Shown: one piece after another, positions 24,877 through 34,126 of the stretch
Layout of the letters: each line of letters opens with the position of its first letter
How positions within the stretch are numbered: the stretch's first letter is position 1
NCBI GenBank assembly: GCA_942493245.1
Contig: OW818685.1
Coordinates: 3,968,001 to 4,032,000 of the forward strand
Source: DAOPYU01 sp942493245
Lineage (GTDB): Bacteria > Sumerlaeota > Sumerlaeia > UBA8349
Direction of reading: 5' to 3'
DNA length: 64,000 nt
Notes under the pieces: generated by a model
Databases searched by the model: none
Told to the model about the DNA's origin: nothing
Seen by the model: the letters and a program-made list of their open reading frames with translations, nothing else
Program-made: the position numbers and the translations under genes

Positions 24877-25899
24877 ATGTCGGATGTGATGCAGAAAAAT
24901 ATTGAGGGGATCTTGCACAAGTTGGACGAGTTTCTGGACCAGCGTTACGCGCAGGGCAAACGCCTGAGCGCGCTGGTGGGCGTTGCGGAAGTTGACATGC
25001 GGATGCAGCAGCAGGCCGTTTTGCGCCAGATCCTGATCGAGGGAAAAGGGTTTGGGCCTATCCGCATATCGGTGGTTGATATTCTGACTTCCTTCGATCT
25101 TGTGAAGAAAAACGCGCTCTTTCACACCGTTGACCAGGTCTGTATTCTCAATGAAATCGTGCCGGAGGAAAAAGACGACAGCGGCAAGAAAACCGCCGGT
25201 CAGCTCGACATCCGCAGCATCAAGAAACTCTACAGCGCGATCGACCCCTCGTTCGAGCGCCTTCTGTCTCTGCTCCAGACCTGGATCTGGTGGGACTTGC
25301 GCGACGCGGCGGACCTCTACACGTTCGACCTGCAGATCGCCAGGGTCGAGCAGCTCAAGACGATTACGGTGGACGATGCGCTGATCGAAACCTACCGCAA
25401 GGAAATGGGAGCCAAACCGGGCACCGAAATCCGCCGCCAGGACATGATCAAGTTCGAATTGCAGCGCGCCAAACTGCTCATCGCCCAGTACGGTCAGCGC
25501 CGCGATGCGGATCATGGACACGAAATCATTCTGGTGGCAAAGTTTATGGAAGGCACCCCCGACGCCGACGCGTCGTGCATGCGGCTGGCCAGTCACCTGG
25601 CGGCGATCGAGAAACTGCGGGCCCAACAGGGGCAGGTGAATGACTCGGTCAAACAGTTTTACGCGCCGCAGATGCGTCTGCCGGTCGAAAAAGTGACCGC
25701 CCAGGCCATCCTGGACTTCGAGGCGCGCAATGCCGCGCACGAGCGCAAAATCCTGGCCGACGCGATGTCCAAGACGCGACCGGTGGGGGAAATGATCAAC
25801 TTCAAGCGGCATAAAATGGCCGACATGCAACACGTGTTCGCAGCCGCCTGTCAGGCGCTGGGAATCACACCCGACCAGATTGTCCTGCCCACCAATTAA
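24877..25899 (+). CDS. Unknown cytoplasmic protein, helical
   Basis: I do not recognise this 340-residue protein. It has no signal peptide or membrane segment and looks mostly helical and charged. Notable parts are an N-terminal amphipathic region (I-L-H-K-L-D-E-F-L-D-Q-R-Y-A-Q-G-K-R), an aromatic centre (L-Q-T-W-I-W-W-D-L-R-D-A-A-D-L-Y) and a C-terminal F-K-R-H-K-M-A-D-M-Q-H segment. AGAGGAGG precedes the ATG. Codon use matches its GC-rich neighbours, so it looks like a resident, expressed gene. It follows larB by 81 bases and may be co-transcribed. Function cannot be inferred. Confidence 0.8.
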   Translation: MSDVMQKNIEGILHKLDEFLDQRYAQGKRLSALVGVAEVDMRMQQQAVLRQILIEGKGFGPIRISVVDILTSFDLVKKNALFHTVDQVCILNEIVPEEKDDSGKKTAGQLDIRSIKKLYSAIDPSFERLLSLLQTWIWWDLRDAADLYTFDLQIARVEQLKTITVDDALIETYRKEMGAKPGTEIRRQDMIKFELQRAKLLIAQYGQRRDADHGHEIILVAKFMEGTPDADASCMRLASHLAAIEKLRAQQGQVNDSVKQFYAPQMRLPVEKVTAQAILDFEARNAAHERKILADAMSKTRPVGEMINFKRHKMADMQHVFAAACQALGITPDQIVLPTN

Positions 25900-26229
25900 A
25901 AAAGAGGTTGCCCTTTAGTTATGTTTGGGGTTTTCCGAACCCGAATTTTTCGTAGGGGCGGGTTTCAAACCCGCCCCTACGGATTCTTTCCTCAGATCGC
26001 CCCCCTTCTATTGAAACGGTGGGTGGCGAAAGGCTTACAAAAAAGGCAACAAGCGACTCCCGGTGAATGGGAACGCAATGAACGGAGAGTGGTTCCTTGA
26101 AGTTTTTTTTGACAGCAGGCATTCGAGCAGGAGGACGGGAGAAAACCCGGAATCCTGCTCTTGTATTGTCGGTAAGAGTTGTGACCCGCCGAATGGCCCA
26201 AATGACGTTTCCGGTTCCAGGGTGAATCC
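25900..26229. other. Intergenic region before the MFS gene
   Basis: Apart from the palindromic repeat at 25951-25981, this 330-base space shows no gene. A TTGACA at about 26109 has no matching -10 box at normal spacing. Confidence 0.4.
25951..25981. repeat. Palindromic repeat (GTAGGGGCGGGTTT type)
   Basis: CGTAGGGGCGGGTTT (25951-25965) is a perfect reverse complement of 25967-25981. It is flanked by a T-run on the left and GATTCTTTC on the right, so it could also end transcripts from the unknown gene upstream. A diverged half (GTCCGCCCCTACGGA) occurs near 62577. Confidence 0.65.
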
Positions 26230-27453
26230 ATGACACATCGCAAACAATGGCTCCTGTTCGTGTGCGCTGTAACGGCTCTGGCGGTTTCCTCGCGCATCAA
26301 TGAAACAATTTTCAACAACTACCTGGACGACGTGTTCAACATCTCAGCCCATGCGCGCGGTCAGCTCGAGTTTCCCCGCGAGTTGCCCGGCCTGCTCGTC
26401 GTCTTGATGGCCGGACTGTTGGCGGCTTTGCCCGTCACTCATCTGGGGGTGGTGGGAAGCGCCGTGATGGCGGTGGGCACCATCGGCCTGGGGCTGGTGG
26501 GAGCGCACTGGTACCCGATGCTGGGCATGATGGTGCTGGGCAGCGCCGGCATGCACCTGCTTCAACCCACCAGTTCCTCCATCGCCATCGGGTTGAGCGA
26601 AGCCCATGAGCGCGGCAAACGAATGGGCCAGATGGGGTCGTTCCAGACCATCGGGACGTTGATCGGGTGCGGATTCGTCTTTCTCATGTTTCGCGGTCAG
26701 ACGCCCCGGTACAGTCTGGGTTTCATCTGTGCGGGTGGGGTGGCCGCCGTGGGCGCCGTCTTGTACGGGCTGATGCACATCCCGCACCTCCACCAGCCTC
26801 GGTCGCGTCTGGTGGTCAAGCGCAAGTACGGTCTTTATTACGTTCTGGAGTTGCTGTTTGGCGCCCGGAAACAGATTTTCATTACTTTCGGGCCGTGGGT
26901 CTTGATTAAAATTTACGAGGCGCAAGCCAGCGACATCGCGGGGCTGTTCGTCGTTGCCTCGATCCTGGGAATCGGTTTCAAGCCCCTGATCGGCTGGGCC
27001 ATAGACCGCTTCGGGGAACGGACCGTAATGATTGTGGACGGTCTGGCTCTCTCTCTTGTCTGCCTGGGATACGGTTATGCATTCGAACTGACCGGGGATA
27101 TGCGCACGGCCCACTGGGTCGCGTGTGGATGTTTCGTGCTCGATGAAATGCTTTTCGCGATGGGAACCAGCCGGGCGGTCTATGTCTCGCGCCTCACCGA
27201 TTCCCCCCAGGAACTGGCCTCGACCCTTTCGATGGGCATTTCCGTCAACCACATCGTTTCGATGATGATTCCGGCGGTGGCGGGGATGATCTGGGACGGG
27301 TACGGCTACCAGCGGCTGTTTGCCGCCGCCGCGGTCTTCGCATTGCTCATGGCCGCCGTCTCCTTCCTGGTCCCCCGCAAGGGTGTACTGGCCGGAGCGG
27401 ACCGCTCGGGCATTCCTCAATCGCTCGACCCGGTCGCGCCCGAGACAGACTGA
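26230..27453 (+). CDS. Major facilitator superfamily transporter
   Basis: The 407-residue protein has about 12 hydrophobic helices with the central cytoplasmic break (P-H-L-H-Q-P-R-S-R-L-V-V-K-R-K) typical of MFS carriers. A conserved-type loop, G-W-A-I-D-R-F-G-E-R-T-V-M, follows helix 8 and corresponds to the MFS G-x-x-x-D-R-x-G-R pattern. A similar E-R-G-K-R-M-G-Q-M-G loop lies near residue 125. The substrate cannot be predicted. It stands alone, with over 300 bases on either side. Confidence 0.85.
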   Translation: MTHRKQWLLFVCAVTALAVSSRINETIFNNYLDDVFNISAHARGQLEFPRELPGLLVVLMAGLLAALPVTHLGVVGSAVMAVGTIGLGLVGAHWYPMLGMMVLGSAGMHLLQPTSSSIAIGLSEAHERGKRMGQMGSFQTIGTLIGCGFVFLMFRGQTPRYSLGFICAGGVAAVGAVLYGLMHIPHLHQPRSRLVVKRKYGLYYVLELLFGARKQIFITFGPWVLIKIYEAQASDIAGLFVVASILGIGFKPLIGWAIDRFGERTVMIVDGLALSLVCLGYGYAFELTGDMRTAHWVACGCFVLDEMLFAMGTSRAVYVSRLTDSPQELASTLSMGISVNHIVSMMIPAVAGMIWDGYGYQRLFAAAAVFALLMAAVSFLVPRKGVLAGADRSGIPQSLDPVAPETD

Positions 27454-27764
27454 AAGCGGCTCCGATCGTAAAACCTGAACGCCCGATATGCGCATTCCTT
27501 CCTGAAAACCGGTTCTTTCCGAGAATATCAGAAAGAAAATCGCTTCGATTCCGGGCTTTCATTTGAAGGCTATTTATATTCGAGCCGGACATTATCAGCT
27601 TGACGCCGTAGCAGAAGACTCATAACATGGAATACAATGGAATATCCGGGATGGGTATTCTGGAGTTATAGATATTCGTGTCCCAAGTCCGAAACTTCGC
27701 GCCATGCGAAAACAGCGTCCGCGCCCCTTCATCCTGCTGACGGCAAGGAGCCTCTTCCAGACCC
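27454..27764 (+). promoter_or_regulatory. Intergenic region with possible promoter for the polysaccharide genes
   Basis: TTGACG (27600-27605) and TAACAT (27623-27628) are 17 bases apart, in an AT-rich stretch ahead of the methyltransferase gene. An imperfect dyad (GAATATCC/GGGTATTC) follows about 10 bases after the -10 box and could be a regulator site. Nothing else is recognisable. Confidence 0.35.
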
Positions 27765-28478
27765 ATGATTTCCGATGACCTGAAGTCACGATGGTACAAG
27801 CCGGATCAATATGACAACGACAGCGTATTTCTGGAACGGATCAGCCGGAACCTGACGCCTCAGAGCCGGGTTCTGGATGCGGGGGCGGGAGCCGGCGACC
27901 TATTCCCCTATGACTTCAAGAACCGCGTTCAGGAAATGGTCGGGGTGGACCTGGACCCGCGGGTCACCAGCAATCCCCGCCTGCATCGGGGCATTCTGTC
28001 GGACCTCACCTCGATTCCCATCGAGGACAATTATTTCGACGTCATCTTCAGCCGGGCCGTCCTCGAACACGTTCAGGAGCCGGAGCGGTTTCTGAACGAA
28101 ATGGGGCGACTGTTGAAGCCCGGCGGGGTGTTTGTATTCCTGACCCCCAATCGCTGGCATTATGTCTGTGTCGGGTCGCAGTTGACGCCTCATGGGTTCC
28201 ACGAATGGTACAACAAGCGTTTGCGGGGGCGTGAAGATGAAGATACCTTCCCGACGGTGTATCGGTTGAATTCGGCTTCGAGCGTCCGTCGGCACTTTGG
28301 ACAGGCGGGATTTGTCGAAAAAGAACTGCTCTTTCGGGAGTGCTGTCCCAATTATCTGCTTTTTGCGGCGCCGGCCTTCTATCTGGGAGTGCTGTATGAA
28401 CGCCTGGTCAACTCGACCGATTTTCTGGCTGGGTTGCGGGTCAATATCCTGGGAACTTTTGCCAAGCCGGGCCGCTGA
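27765..28478 (+). CDS. Class I SAM-dependent methyltransferase
   Basis: The 237-residue protein shows the Rossmann methyltransferase motifs: V-L-D-A-G-A-G-A-G-D (motif I), V-G-V-D-L-D, Y-F-D-V-I-F-S-R-A-V-L-E-H-V (motif IV region) and L-L-K-P-G-G-V-F-V-F-L-T-P-N (motif V/VI). The C-terminal third is hydrophobic (L-L-F-A-A-P-A-F-Y-L-G-V-L-Y) and may contact the membrane. It heads a plus-strand run of surface-polysaccharide genes, so a sugar or lipid-linked glycan substrate is likely (inference). Confidence 0.85.
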   Translation: MISDDLKSRWYKPDQYDNDSVFLERISRNLTPQSRVLDAGAGAGDLFPYDFKNRVQEMVGVDLDPRVTSNPRLHRGILSDLTSIPIEDNYFDVIFSRAVLEHVQEPERFLNEMGRLLKPGGVFVFLTPNRWHYVCVGSQLTPHGFHEWYNKRLRGREDEDTFPTVYRLNSASSVRRHFGQAGFVEKELLFRECCPNYLLFAAPAFYLGVLYERLVNSTDFLAGLRVNILGTFAKPGR

Positions 28479-28573
28479 AACCGGCCAACGGTTGGCGAGA
28501 AGTATTTATGGCTTGAGGAAAACACGCAAATAGTCCAGAATGATCGGTACGTTGGAGTCTTTCTGGAGTCAGG

Positions 28574-30028
28574 ATGTCAGGGATGCCGGTTATGGCAAAT
28601 GGTCCGTGTGCAGAAACCCCTTCGCTCGCCTCGCTTGTTGCCAGCCAGCAGAACACGCGTTCCTTGCGAAACAGTCTGTCCAGCCTGATGCATCTGGGGT
28701 GCCGGGTGCATGGTGTCTGGTGGATTCTTCTCGACCTGGCGGTCTCTGTGGTCTCGCTTGTGGCCGCGTACGCCTGTACTCCCCGGCAGGGGTGGGTGCC
28801 CGCGGTCGGCATGAAGATCGCCTATCCGATTTTCGTGGTGCTGGCCGGCGGAGTTCTGGGGCTCTACGAAAGACGTTTGTTCTATCGCGCAACCTCCCGA
28901 TTCCTGATCGAGATCGTCGTGGTCGTCGGCGCGGCCAATCTGCTTCTGGCGATGTACACTTACTGGTTGCACTACGAAATCATCGGGCGTTACGTGATCG
29001 GATTGAACTTCCTGATACAATGTGCCCTGATGACCGCGATCCGTGTGGTTCCCCTGATGGCGGCCCGCTACTACAAACTGCGAGTCCTCTTCATCGGCAA
29101 TTCCGACCACTTCCTCGCGCTGGCGAACCACCACAAGGAACAGGAAACCCACTTCACCCTGTCCGGGTTCTGTTGCGAAAAACAGGAAGCGGAAAAAGGA
29201 CGCCGGGACTACCTGGGAACGCCCAAAGACATATCGAAGATCTGCCGGGAAAAGGGCATCCATCAGATCGTCATTTCAAATCAGTACGCCCGCAACACCG
29301 GCCTGCTTCACGAGTGCTTCAAGTGCGCCCGGCTGGGATGCCGGCTGAGCGACGAAAACTCTTTCTGTGAAGAAGCCTACGAACGCGTGCTGGTTCACCA
29401 TATCGAGCCCGACTGGTTTTACTCGGCGAAGTTGGCGAAACACAACGATTTCCGCTCCTTCCTCAAACGTATGGTGGACATCTCGGTCGCCTCGGTGGGA
29501 CTCCTGCTGACCCTGCCCCTGATTTTGTTATTGTGGGCTGCGGTCCGGCTGACCTCCAAAGGGCCGGTCTTTTACTCGCAGATACGGTGCGGTCAGTTCG
29601 GCAAACCCTTCCGGATCTACAAGTTTCGCACCATGTCCGTGGATGCGGAGAAAAACGGCGCCCAGTGGGCCAGACTGAAAGACTCGCGGGTCACACCCAT
29701 CGGAAACCTGCTGCGGAAAACCCGCATGGACGAAATCCCCCAGTTCTGGAACATCCTGCGGGGCGACATGTCCTTTGTCGGCCCACGACCCGAGCGTCCC
29801 GAAATGGTGGCCGAGATCGAGAAACAGGTGCCCTTCTTTTCGTTCCGCCACTGGGCGCGCCCCGGCCTGACTGGCCTGGCCCAAATCCGCTACCGTTACG
29901 GCGGCTCAATTGACGACGCCGAAGTGAAACTCCAGCACGACCTGTTCTACGTCAAAAACTGGTCGCTCTTCCTGGACTGCCAGATCATCCTGCGCACCCT
30001 GTCCGCGATTATGAAAGGCGCGCGCTGA
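28574..30028 (+). CDS. Polyprenyl-phosphate sugar-1-phosphate transferase (exopolysaccharide initiating enzyme)
   Basis: The 484-residue membrane protein has four N-terminal hydrophobic helices (about 45-160), a cytoplasmic Rossmann-like segment (L-R-V-L-F-I-G-N) and a C-terminal catalytic domain of the PssY/WcaJ/RfbP class. That domain shows the re-entrant helix (V-D-I-S-V-A-S-V-G-L-L-L-T-L-P-L-I-L), K-G-P-V-F-Y-S-Q-I-R-C-G, Y-K-F-R-T-M, D-E-I-P-Q-F-W-N-I-L-R-G-D-M-S-F-V-G-P-R-P-E-R and R-P-G-L-T-G-L-A-Q. It loads the first sugar phosphate onto undecaprenyl phosphate. The next genes supply a UDP-sugar epimerase and a polymerase or ligase, consistent with a capsule or O-antigen pathway. Confidence 0.92.
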   Translation: MSGMPVMANGPCAETPSLASLVASQQNTRSLRNSLSSLMHLGCRVHGVWWILLDLAVSVVSLVAAYACTPRQGWVPAVGMKIAYPIFVVLAGGVLGLYERRLFYRATSRFLIEIVVVVGAANLLLAMYTYWLHYEIIGRYVIGLNFLIQCALMTAIRVVPLMAARYYKLRVLFIGNSDHFLALANHHKEQETHFTLSGFCCEKQEAEKGRRDYLGTPKDISKICREKGIHQIVISNQYARNTGLLHECFKCARLGCRLSDENSFCEEAYERVLVHHIEPDWFYSAKLAKHNDFRSFLKRMVDISVASVGLLLTLPLILLLWAAVRLTSKGPVFYSQIRCGQFGKPFRIYKFRTMSVDAEKNGAQWARLKDSRVTPIGNLLRKTRMDEIPQFWNILRGDMSFVGPRPERPEMVAEIEKQVPFFSFRHWARPGLTGLAQIRYRYGGSIDDAEVKLQHDLFYVKNWSLFLDCQIILRTLSAIMKGAR

Positions 30029-30127
30029 CGCGTCCTGTCTGCCCCTGACGAAAAATCCTGAAAGCGGGTGGGAAACGCCGCGCAATTCCGCAACGAACCG
30101 GCGGCGAACGAGAGGAGAATCAGTGTC

Positions 30128-31225
30128 TTGAAAATCCTGAATGTGGTGGGCGCCCGTCCCAATTTCATGAAAATCGCCCCGCTCATGGCGGCCTACCGGG
30201 CCTGGCCGAATCTCGAACCGATCCTGGTCCACACCGGCCAGCACTACGACGAACGAATGAGCGATCTGTTCTTCCACCAGTTGGGCATTCCCGAACCGGA
30301 CGTAAACCTCGAGGTCGGATCGGGCAGTCACGCCGTCCAGACGGCAGACATCATGAAAGCGTTCGAGCCGGTTATGCTCGAAATTCTGCCGGATGTCGTT
30401 CTGGTGGTGGGCGACGTAAACAGCACCATCGCCTGTGGCCTGGTGGCGGTCAAACTCGGCGCCCGCCTGGTGCATGTGGAAGCCGGGTTGCGCAGTCGCG
30501 ACCGCTCGATGCCCGAGGAAATCAACCGCATTCTGACCGACTCGATCAGCGACCTCCTGTTCTGTACGGAACAGAGCGGGGTGGACAACCTCCTCGCTGA
30601 AGGTGTCCCCGCCGAGCGAATCCACCTGGTGGGCAACGTCATGGTGGACACCCTGTTGAAAAACCGCGAACGCGCCGAAGAATCGCCGATCCTCCAGCAA
30701 CTGGGTCTCGAAGCGGGCGGGTACGCTGCGCTGACGCTTCACCGTCCCTCCAACGTGGACGATCCGGCCATTTTCGGACGCATCCTCGACGCGCTCGAAC
30801 AAATCCAGCGCGATATGCCAATCATCTTTCCCATCCACCCGCGCACACGCCGGAATCTCGAACACAGCGGCCTCGCGGGGCGGGTGAAAGCCATGCGTCA
30901 GCTGCGGCTGGTCGAGCCGATGGGATACCTCGACTTCCTGAAACTCATGGCGGCGGCGCGAATCGTCTTGACCGACTCGGGAGGTATTCAGGAAGAAACC
31001 ACCATCCTGCAAGTGCCCTGCCTGACCCTGCGCGAGAACACCGAACGCCCCGTCACCTGCCTGCTGGGAACCAACCAGCTGGTCGGAACGCAGACCGACG
31101 CGATCCTCGCGGCTTACCGCCAGGTGATGGCAAACGAGACGGCATCGGCAGGCCGAATTCCCCCGCTGTGGGACGGAAAAGCGGCGGAAAGAATCGCGGA
31201 AATACTCTCTAACGGGTCGAAATAA
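30128..31225 (+). CDS. wecB: UDP-N-acetylglucosamine 2-epimerase (non-hydrolysing)
   Basis: The protein converts UDP-GlcNAc to UDP-ManNAc for surface glycans. The N-terminus K-I-L-N-V-V-G-A-R-P-N-F-M-K, H-T-G-Q-H-Y-D, V-V-G-D-V-N-S-T, H-V-E-A-G-L-R-S, L-T-L-H-R-P-S-N-V-D, P-I-H-P-R-T and T-D-S-G-G-I-Q-E-E are all present. I place the start at TTG 30128, which gives the canonical N-terminus and has AGAGGAG ten bases ahead. A GTG at 30068 would add 20 non-conserved residues. The product is 365 residues, normal for WecB. Confidence 0.93.
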   Translation: MKILNVVGARPNFMKIAPLMAAYRAWPNLEPILVHTGQHYDERMSDLFFHQLGIPEPDVNLEVGSGSHAVQTADIMKAFEPVMLEILPDVVLVVGDVNSTIACGLVAVKLGARLVHVEAGLRSRDRSMPEEINRILTDSISDLLFCTEQSGVDNLLAEGVPAERIHLVGNVMVDTLLKNRERAEESPILQQLGLEAGGYAALTLHRPSNVDDPAIFGRILDALEQIQRDMPIIFPIHPRTRRNLEHSGLAGRVKAMRQLRLVEPMGYLDFLKLMAAARIVLTDSGGIQEETTILQVPCLTLRENTERPVTCLLGTNQLVGTQTDAILAAYRQVMANETASAGRIPPLWDGKAAERIAEILSNGSK

Positions 31226-31274
31226 ACAGGACGGGACCGGGGGGCTCCTTTCCGGAATACGGCAAGAGGTGGGT

Positions 31275-33569
31275 ATGGCAAAAAAGAAGGCAAGTTCTCC
31301 TGGAGGCGCGAAACGCTCCACCCCGCCGATTTCGGGACAGGAGGAGACGTCGGCGCGAAACGCCAGAACGGCAACGACCCCGCCTTCGCGTCCCTCCGAA
31401 CGCTCCAGACAGGTCCGTCGTGAACCGTTTTCGGTAAGCGATTGGGTCGAGAGGTGGGGATGGATCTTCTGGCTCTTGACCTGCTTCACCGTGTTCGCCG
31501 TCTATAAAGAATCCATTTCCAGCAACTACCTGCCCAAGACCGTCTGGGCGTCGCTGTCGCTCGGTTTGGGCTTCCTTTTCATCATGCCCCTGCGTTCAGT
31601 TCACCCCACAATTGAACTCACCCGCCTGGGTGGTCTATGGCTGGCCTATTTGGCGTGGATCGTTTTGTCCTTCGCGTGGTCCGCGCAACCCCGTGTCGGA
31701 TTCGAACGTCTGCTGGCGCTGCTGCTGCCCACCTGCGCCTATCTGTTCGCCCGACGGGTTCGCTTCTGGGAAAAACGCATTTTCTGGGATATTTGTTGCG
31801 CCATCGTCTGCTGCGTGGCGCTGTTGGGACTTCTGCAATATTCGGTGCCGGAGAAACACCTGCCGGGCTTCTATAAATGGCTCCGAGAAACCTTCCCCGG
31901 GACCGCCAACCCGCGCAGTTCCCTGGGCCACCGCAACTACGCCAGTATTTATCTGCTGACCGTGGCGCCCTACATCGGGTGGCGATATTTCAAAAGTCGC
32001 AATTGGCGCGACGCCGTCTTGCCGCTGGCCACCCTGTTGCTGATGTGTCTGTTCGTTTTGCTGGCTCGGACACGGTCGGCCTGGGCGGGCGCCCTGGTGG
32101 CGAGCGGATTCTTCCTCGCGGCGGGCGGGTATCGCAAACTCGCTCAGTATCGCATCCGCCTGATCCCCTTTGCCGCCGCCCTGCTCATCGGTTTATGCCT
32201 GTTCCCCTTTGTCAAACCGGCCACAGAAGATGTGGAACAGATTAGCAATAAGACAGAAAACGTCGAGACGATTATGGATCCGGGCAACCGGTTGGCGCTC
32301 TGGCGCGTAACGCTGGGAATCACCAACCCCCTCATCGGATGCGGATTCGGAAACTTTCCCATCGCCGTAACGCCCTACTCGTTGAATGCCAAAGTCAAGA
32401 CCCTGAACTGGGAAGTCCATAACGACTATCTTCAGGCGTACCTCGACCTGGGGATTCCGGGCACGCTGTTGTTTCTCGCCGCCACTCTCTATGCCGTCTG
32501 GCTGGGGTGGCGCGGGCGGCGCGACGCCCTGCTACTGGCGGCGGGAATGTCCATCGTGGGCATCGCCGTGGCGCAGGGAGTCGAATTTACATCCGAAAAA
32601 GTCAGCACGCTCCTGTGGATCGGCGCCACGGTGGCGATTCTGAACAACAACCCGACAGACCCGAAACCGCTGGTTCGCTGGCAGACGCCCCGAGGGGCGG
32701 TCACCCTGGGGCGCCTGACTCTCGGCCTGTACTTGATCGGATTTGCGATCGTCGTGGGATATTCCCTGCGTGGCGACCATGCGTTCTGGGTTGCCGAAGC
32801 CACGGCAAACGGCCTCCGGCAGGTCAAGAAAGAATACGTGGCGGTCGAGAACAAACCCCTGGCGGAACGCCAGAAAGAAACGCGGACCTACGAGACCAAC
32901 CGCAAAATTTTCGAAACAGAACTGAAGAAACTCATGGAAAAAATTGCCCCTTCCATGCAGTTCGATCCCAATACCCGCCATGTGCTCTTCCACAAATACA
33001 TGCTGCTGTCCAAGGAGTTCGAGTTCGACGAGCCGATGCGCTTCTTCGCCTCACAGGCGCTGGCCCTGCACCCCACCGATCAGGTCGCTCGCCTGATGCT
33101 CGTCTCCTGGGAGGCAAAACAACAAAACCTGGACCGCGCCACCCAACTCCTCGAAGAAGGGGTGAAAGCCTTCCGCTACAACCCCCACTCCGACCTGACC
33201 CGGAATCTCATTCAGATCTACCAGCACCAGGGAAAAACAGACCTGGCCGAAGCCATTCAGGCGGAATCCAGACGCCGCTGGGTTCTCATGCCCACTCCCA
33301 TCTTCCCTGCTCCATCGGCTAAAGACATCCCGACCAACCCGGTCCTGACCTGGACCGCCTCCGAAGTCGCCTGTACCTATGACGTGTATCTCTGGAAAAC
33401 TGGAGACGACACTCCCAGCGAACCGCTTCTGAGAGGACTCCCGAAAAACGAAGCGCAACTGGAAGATCTCGATCCGGAAACCACCTACTTCTGGAAAGTT
33501 CGGGCCAACGGTTACAAAACAGACGAGCAGATCTGCGACATGCAGGCGTTCCGAACGGCTGGACGGTAA
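31275..33569 (+). CDS. O-antigen ligase/polymerase family protein with TPR-like and Fn3-like C-terminus
   Basis: The 764-residue membrane protein begins with a basic, disordered tail of about 60 residues. About a dozen helices follow, with a Wzy_C/WaaL-type loop: S-S-L-G-H-R-N-Y-A-S, then the motif E-V-H-N-D-Y-L-Q-A-Y-L-D-L-G-I-P-G with the expected catalytic His. The C-terminal ~270 residues are soluble: helical TPR-like repeats (L-D-R-A-T-Q-L-L-E-E-G-V-K-A-F) and a final beta domain (Y-F-W-K-V-R-A-N-G-Y-K-T) resembling fibronectin type III. ATG 31275 is preferred over GTG 31269 because of AAGAGG spacing. It should polymerise or ligate the glycan made by the preceding genes. Confidence 0.88.
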   Translation: MAKKKASSPGGAKRSTPPISGQEETSARNARTATTPPSRPSERSRQVRREPFSVSDWVERWGWIFWLLTCFTVFAVYKESISSNYLPKTVWASLSLGLGFLFIMPLRSVHPTIELTRLGGLWLAYLAWIVLSFAWSAQPRVGFERLLALLLPTCAYLFARRVRFWEKRIFWDICCAIVCCVALLGLLQYSVPEKHLPGFYKWLRETFPGTANPRSSLGHRNYASIYLLTVAPYIGWRYFKSRNWRDAVLPLATLLLMCLFVLLARTRSAWAGALVASGFFLAAGGYRKLAQYRIRLIPFAAALLIGLCLFPFVKPATEDVEQISNKTENVETIMDPGNRLALWRVTLGITNPLIGCGFGNFPIAVTPYSLNAKVKTLNWEVHNDYLQAYLDLGIPGTLLFLAATLYAVWLGWRGRRDALLLAAGMSIVGIAVAQGVEFTSEKVSTLLWIGATVAILNNNPTDPKPLVRWQTPRGAVTLGRLTLGLYLIGFAIVVGYSLRGDHAFWVAEATANGLRQVKKEYVAVENKPLAERQKETRTYETNRKIFETELKKLMEKIAPSMQFDPNTRHVLFHKYMLLSKEFEFDEPMRFFASQALALHPTDQVARLMLVSWEAKQQNLDRATQLLEEGVKAFRYNPHSDLTRNLIQIYQHQGKTDLAEAIQAESRRRWVLMPTPIFPAPSAKDIPTNPVLTWTASEVACTYDVYLWKTGDDTPSEPLLRGLPKNEAQLEDLDPETTYFWKVRANGYKTDEQICDMQAFRTAGR

Positions 33570-33583
33570 GCCCCCGACGGGTG

Positions 33584-34126
33584 TTATTCCGCAGCCCCAT
33601 GACGATTGAACCAGGCCCGCTCGGCAAACGCTTTCTTGGGAGGTGTGGGCCATTCGGTTCGTTCCGGAACCCCGAGAGGCAAAAGAATACGCACGATTTT
33701 CCCGTCCGGCACACCCAGCATCCGACCGACCGTCTCGGCATGGTCGTTCAGGCGCAGCCAACCGTCAATCCAGACGCTGGCGTACCCCAGGGCGGTGACA
33801 GCCAGAAGCATGTTCTCGACCGCGGCGGCACAATCCTCAACCGCGAAATCGAACCCCTCGTAAATGGCTTCCGGGTTTTTGTCTATGACACAGGCGATAA
33901 AAGCGCGGGCCTGCTGGACGGCCTTATTACTGGCATGGAGCGGGCGGATACCCGCCAGAACAGCCTCGTCGTCCACAATGACAAAGGTCGTCGTCTGACC
34001 GTTCTTACCCGACGGTGCGTCCAATCCGGCCTGAACAATTTTCCGCAAATCCTCGCGGGGGACAGACTGAGGCAGATAGGCGCCCCGGTAACAGTGACGC
34101 CGTGCAATCGCTTCGAACAGTTCCAT
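33584..34126 (-). CDS. Nitroreductase family protein
   Basis: The 180-residue protein has the flavin-binding nitroreductase pattern: A-I-A-R-R-H-C-Y-R-G near the start, A-G-L-D-A-P-S-G-K-N-G-Q, the D-C-A-A-A-V-E-N-M-L-L-A-V-T-A-L-G helix and G-V-P-D-G-K-I-V-R-I-L-L-P-L-G-V-P. Such enzymes use NAD(P)H and FMN to reduce nitro compounds, quinones or other acceptors; the natural substrate is not predictable. It is convergent with the ligase gene, with only 14 bases between the stops. Confidence 0.9.
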   Translation of the reverse strand: MELFEAIARRHCYRGAYLPQSVPREDLRKIVQAGLDAPSGKNGQTTTFVIVDDEAVLAGIRPLHASNKAVQQARAFIACVIDKNPEAIYEGFDFAVEDCAAAVENMLLAVTALGYASVWIDGWLRLNDHAETVGRMLGVPDGKIVRILLPLGVPERTEWPTPPKKAFAERAWFNRHGAAE

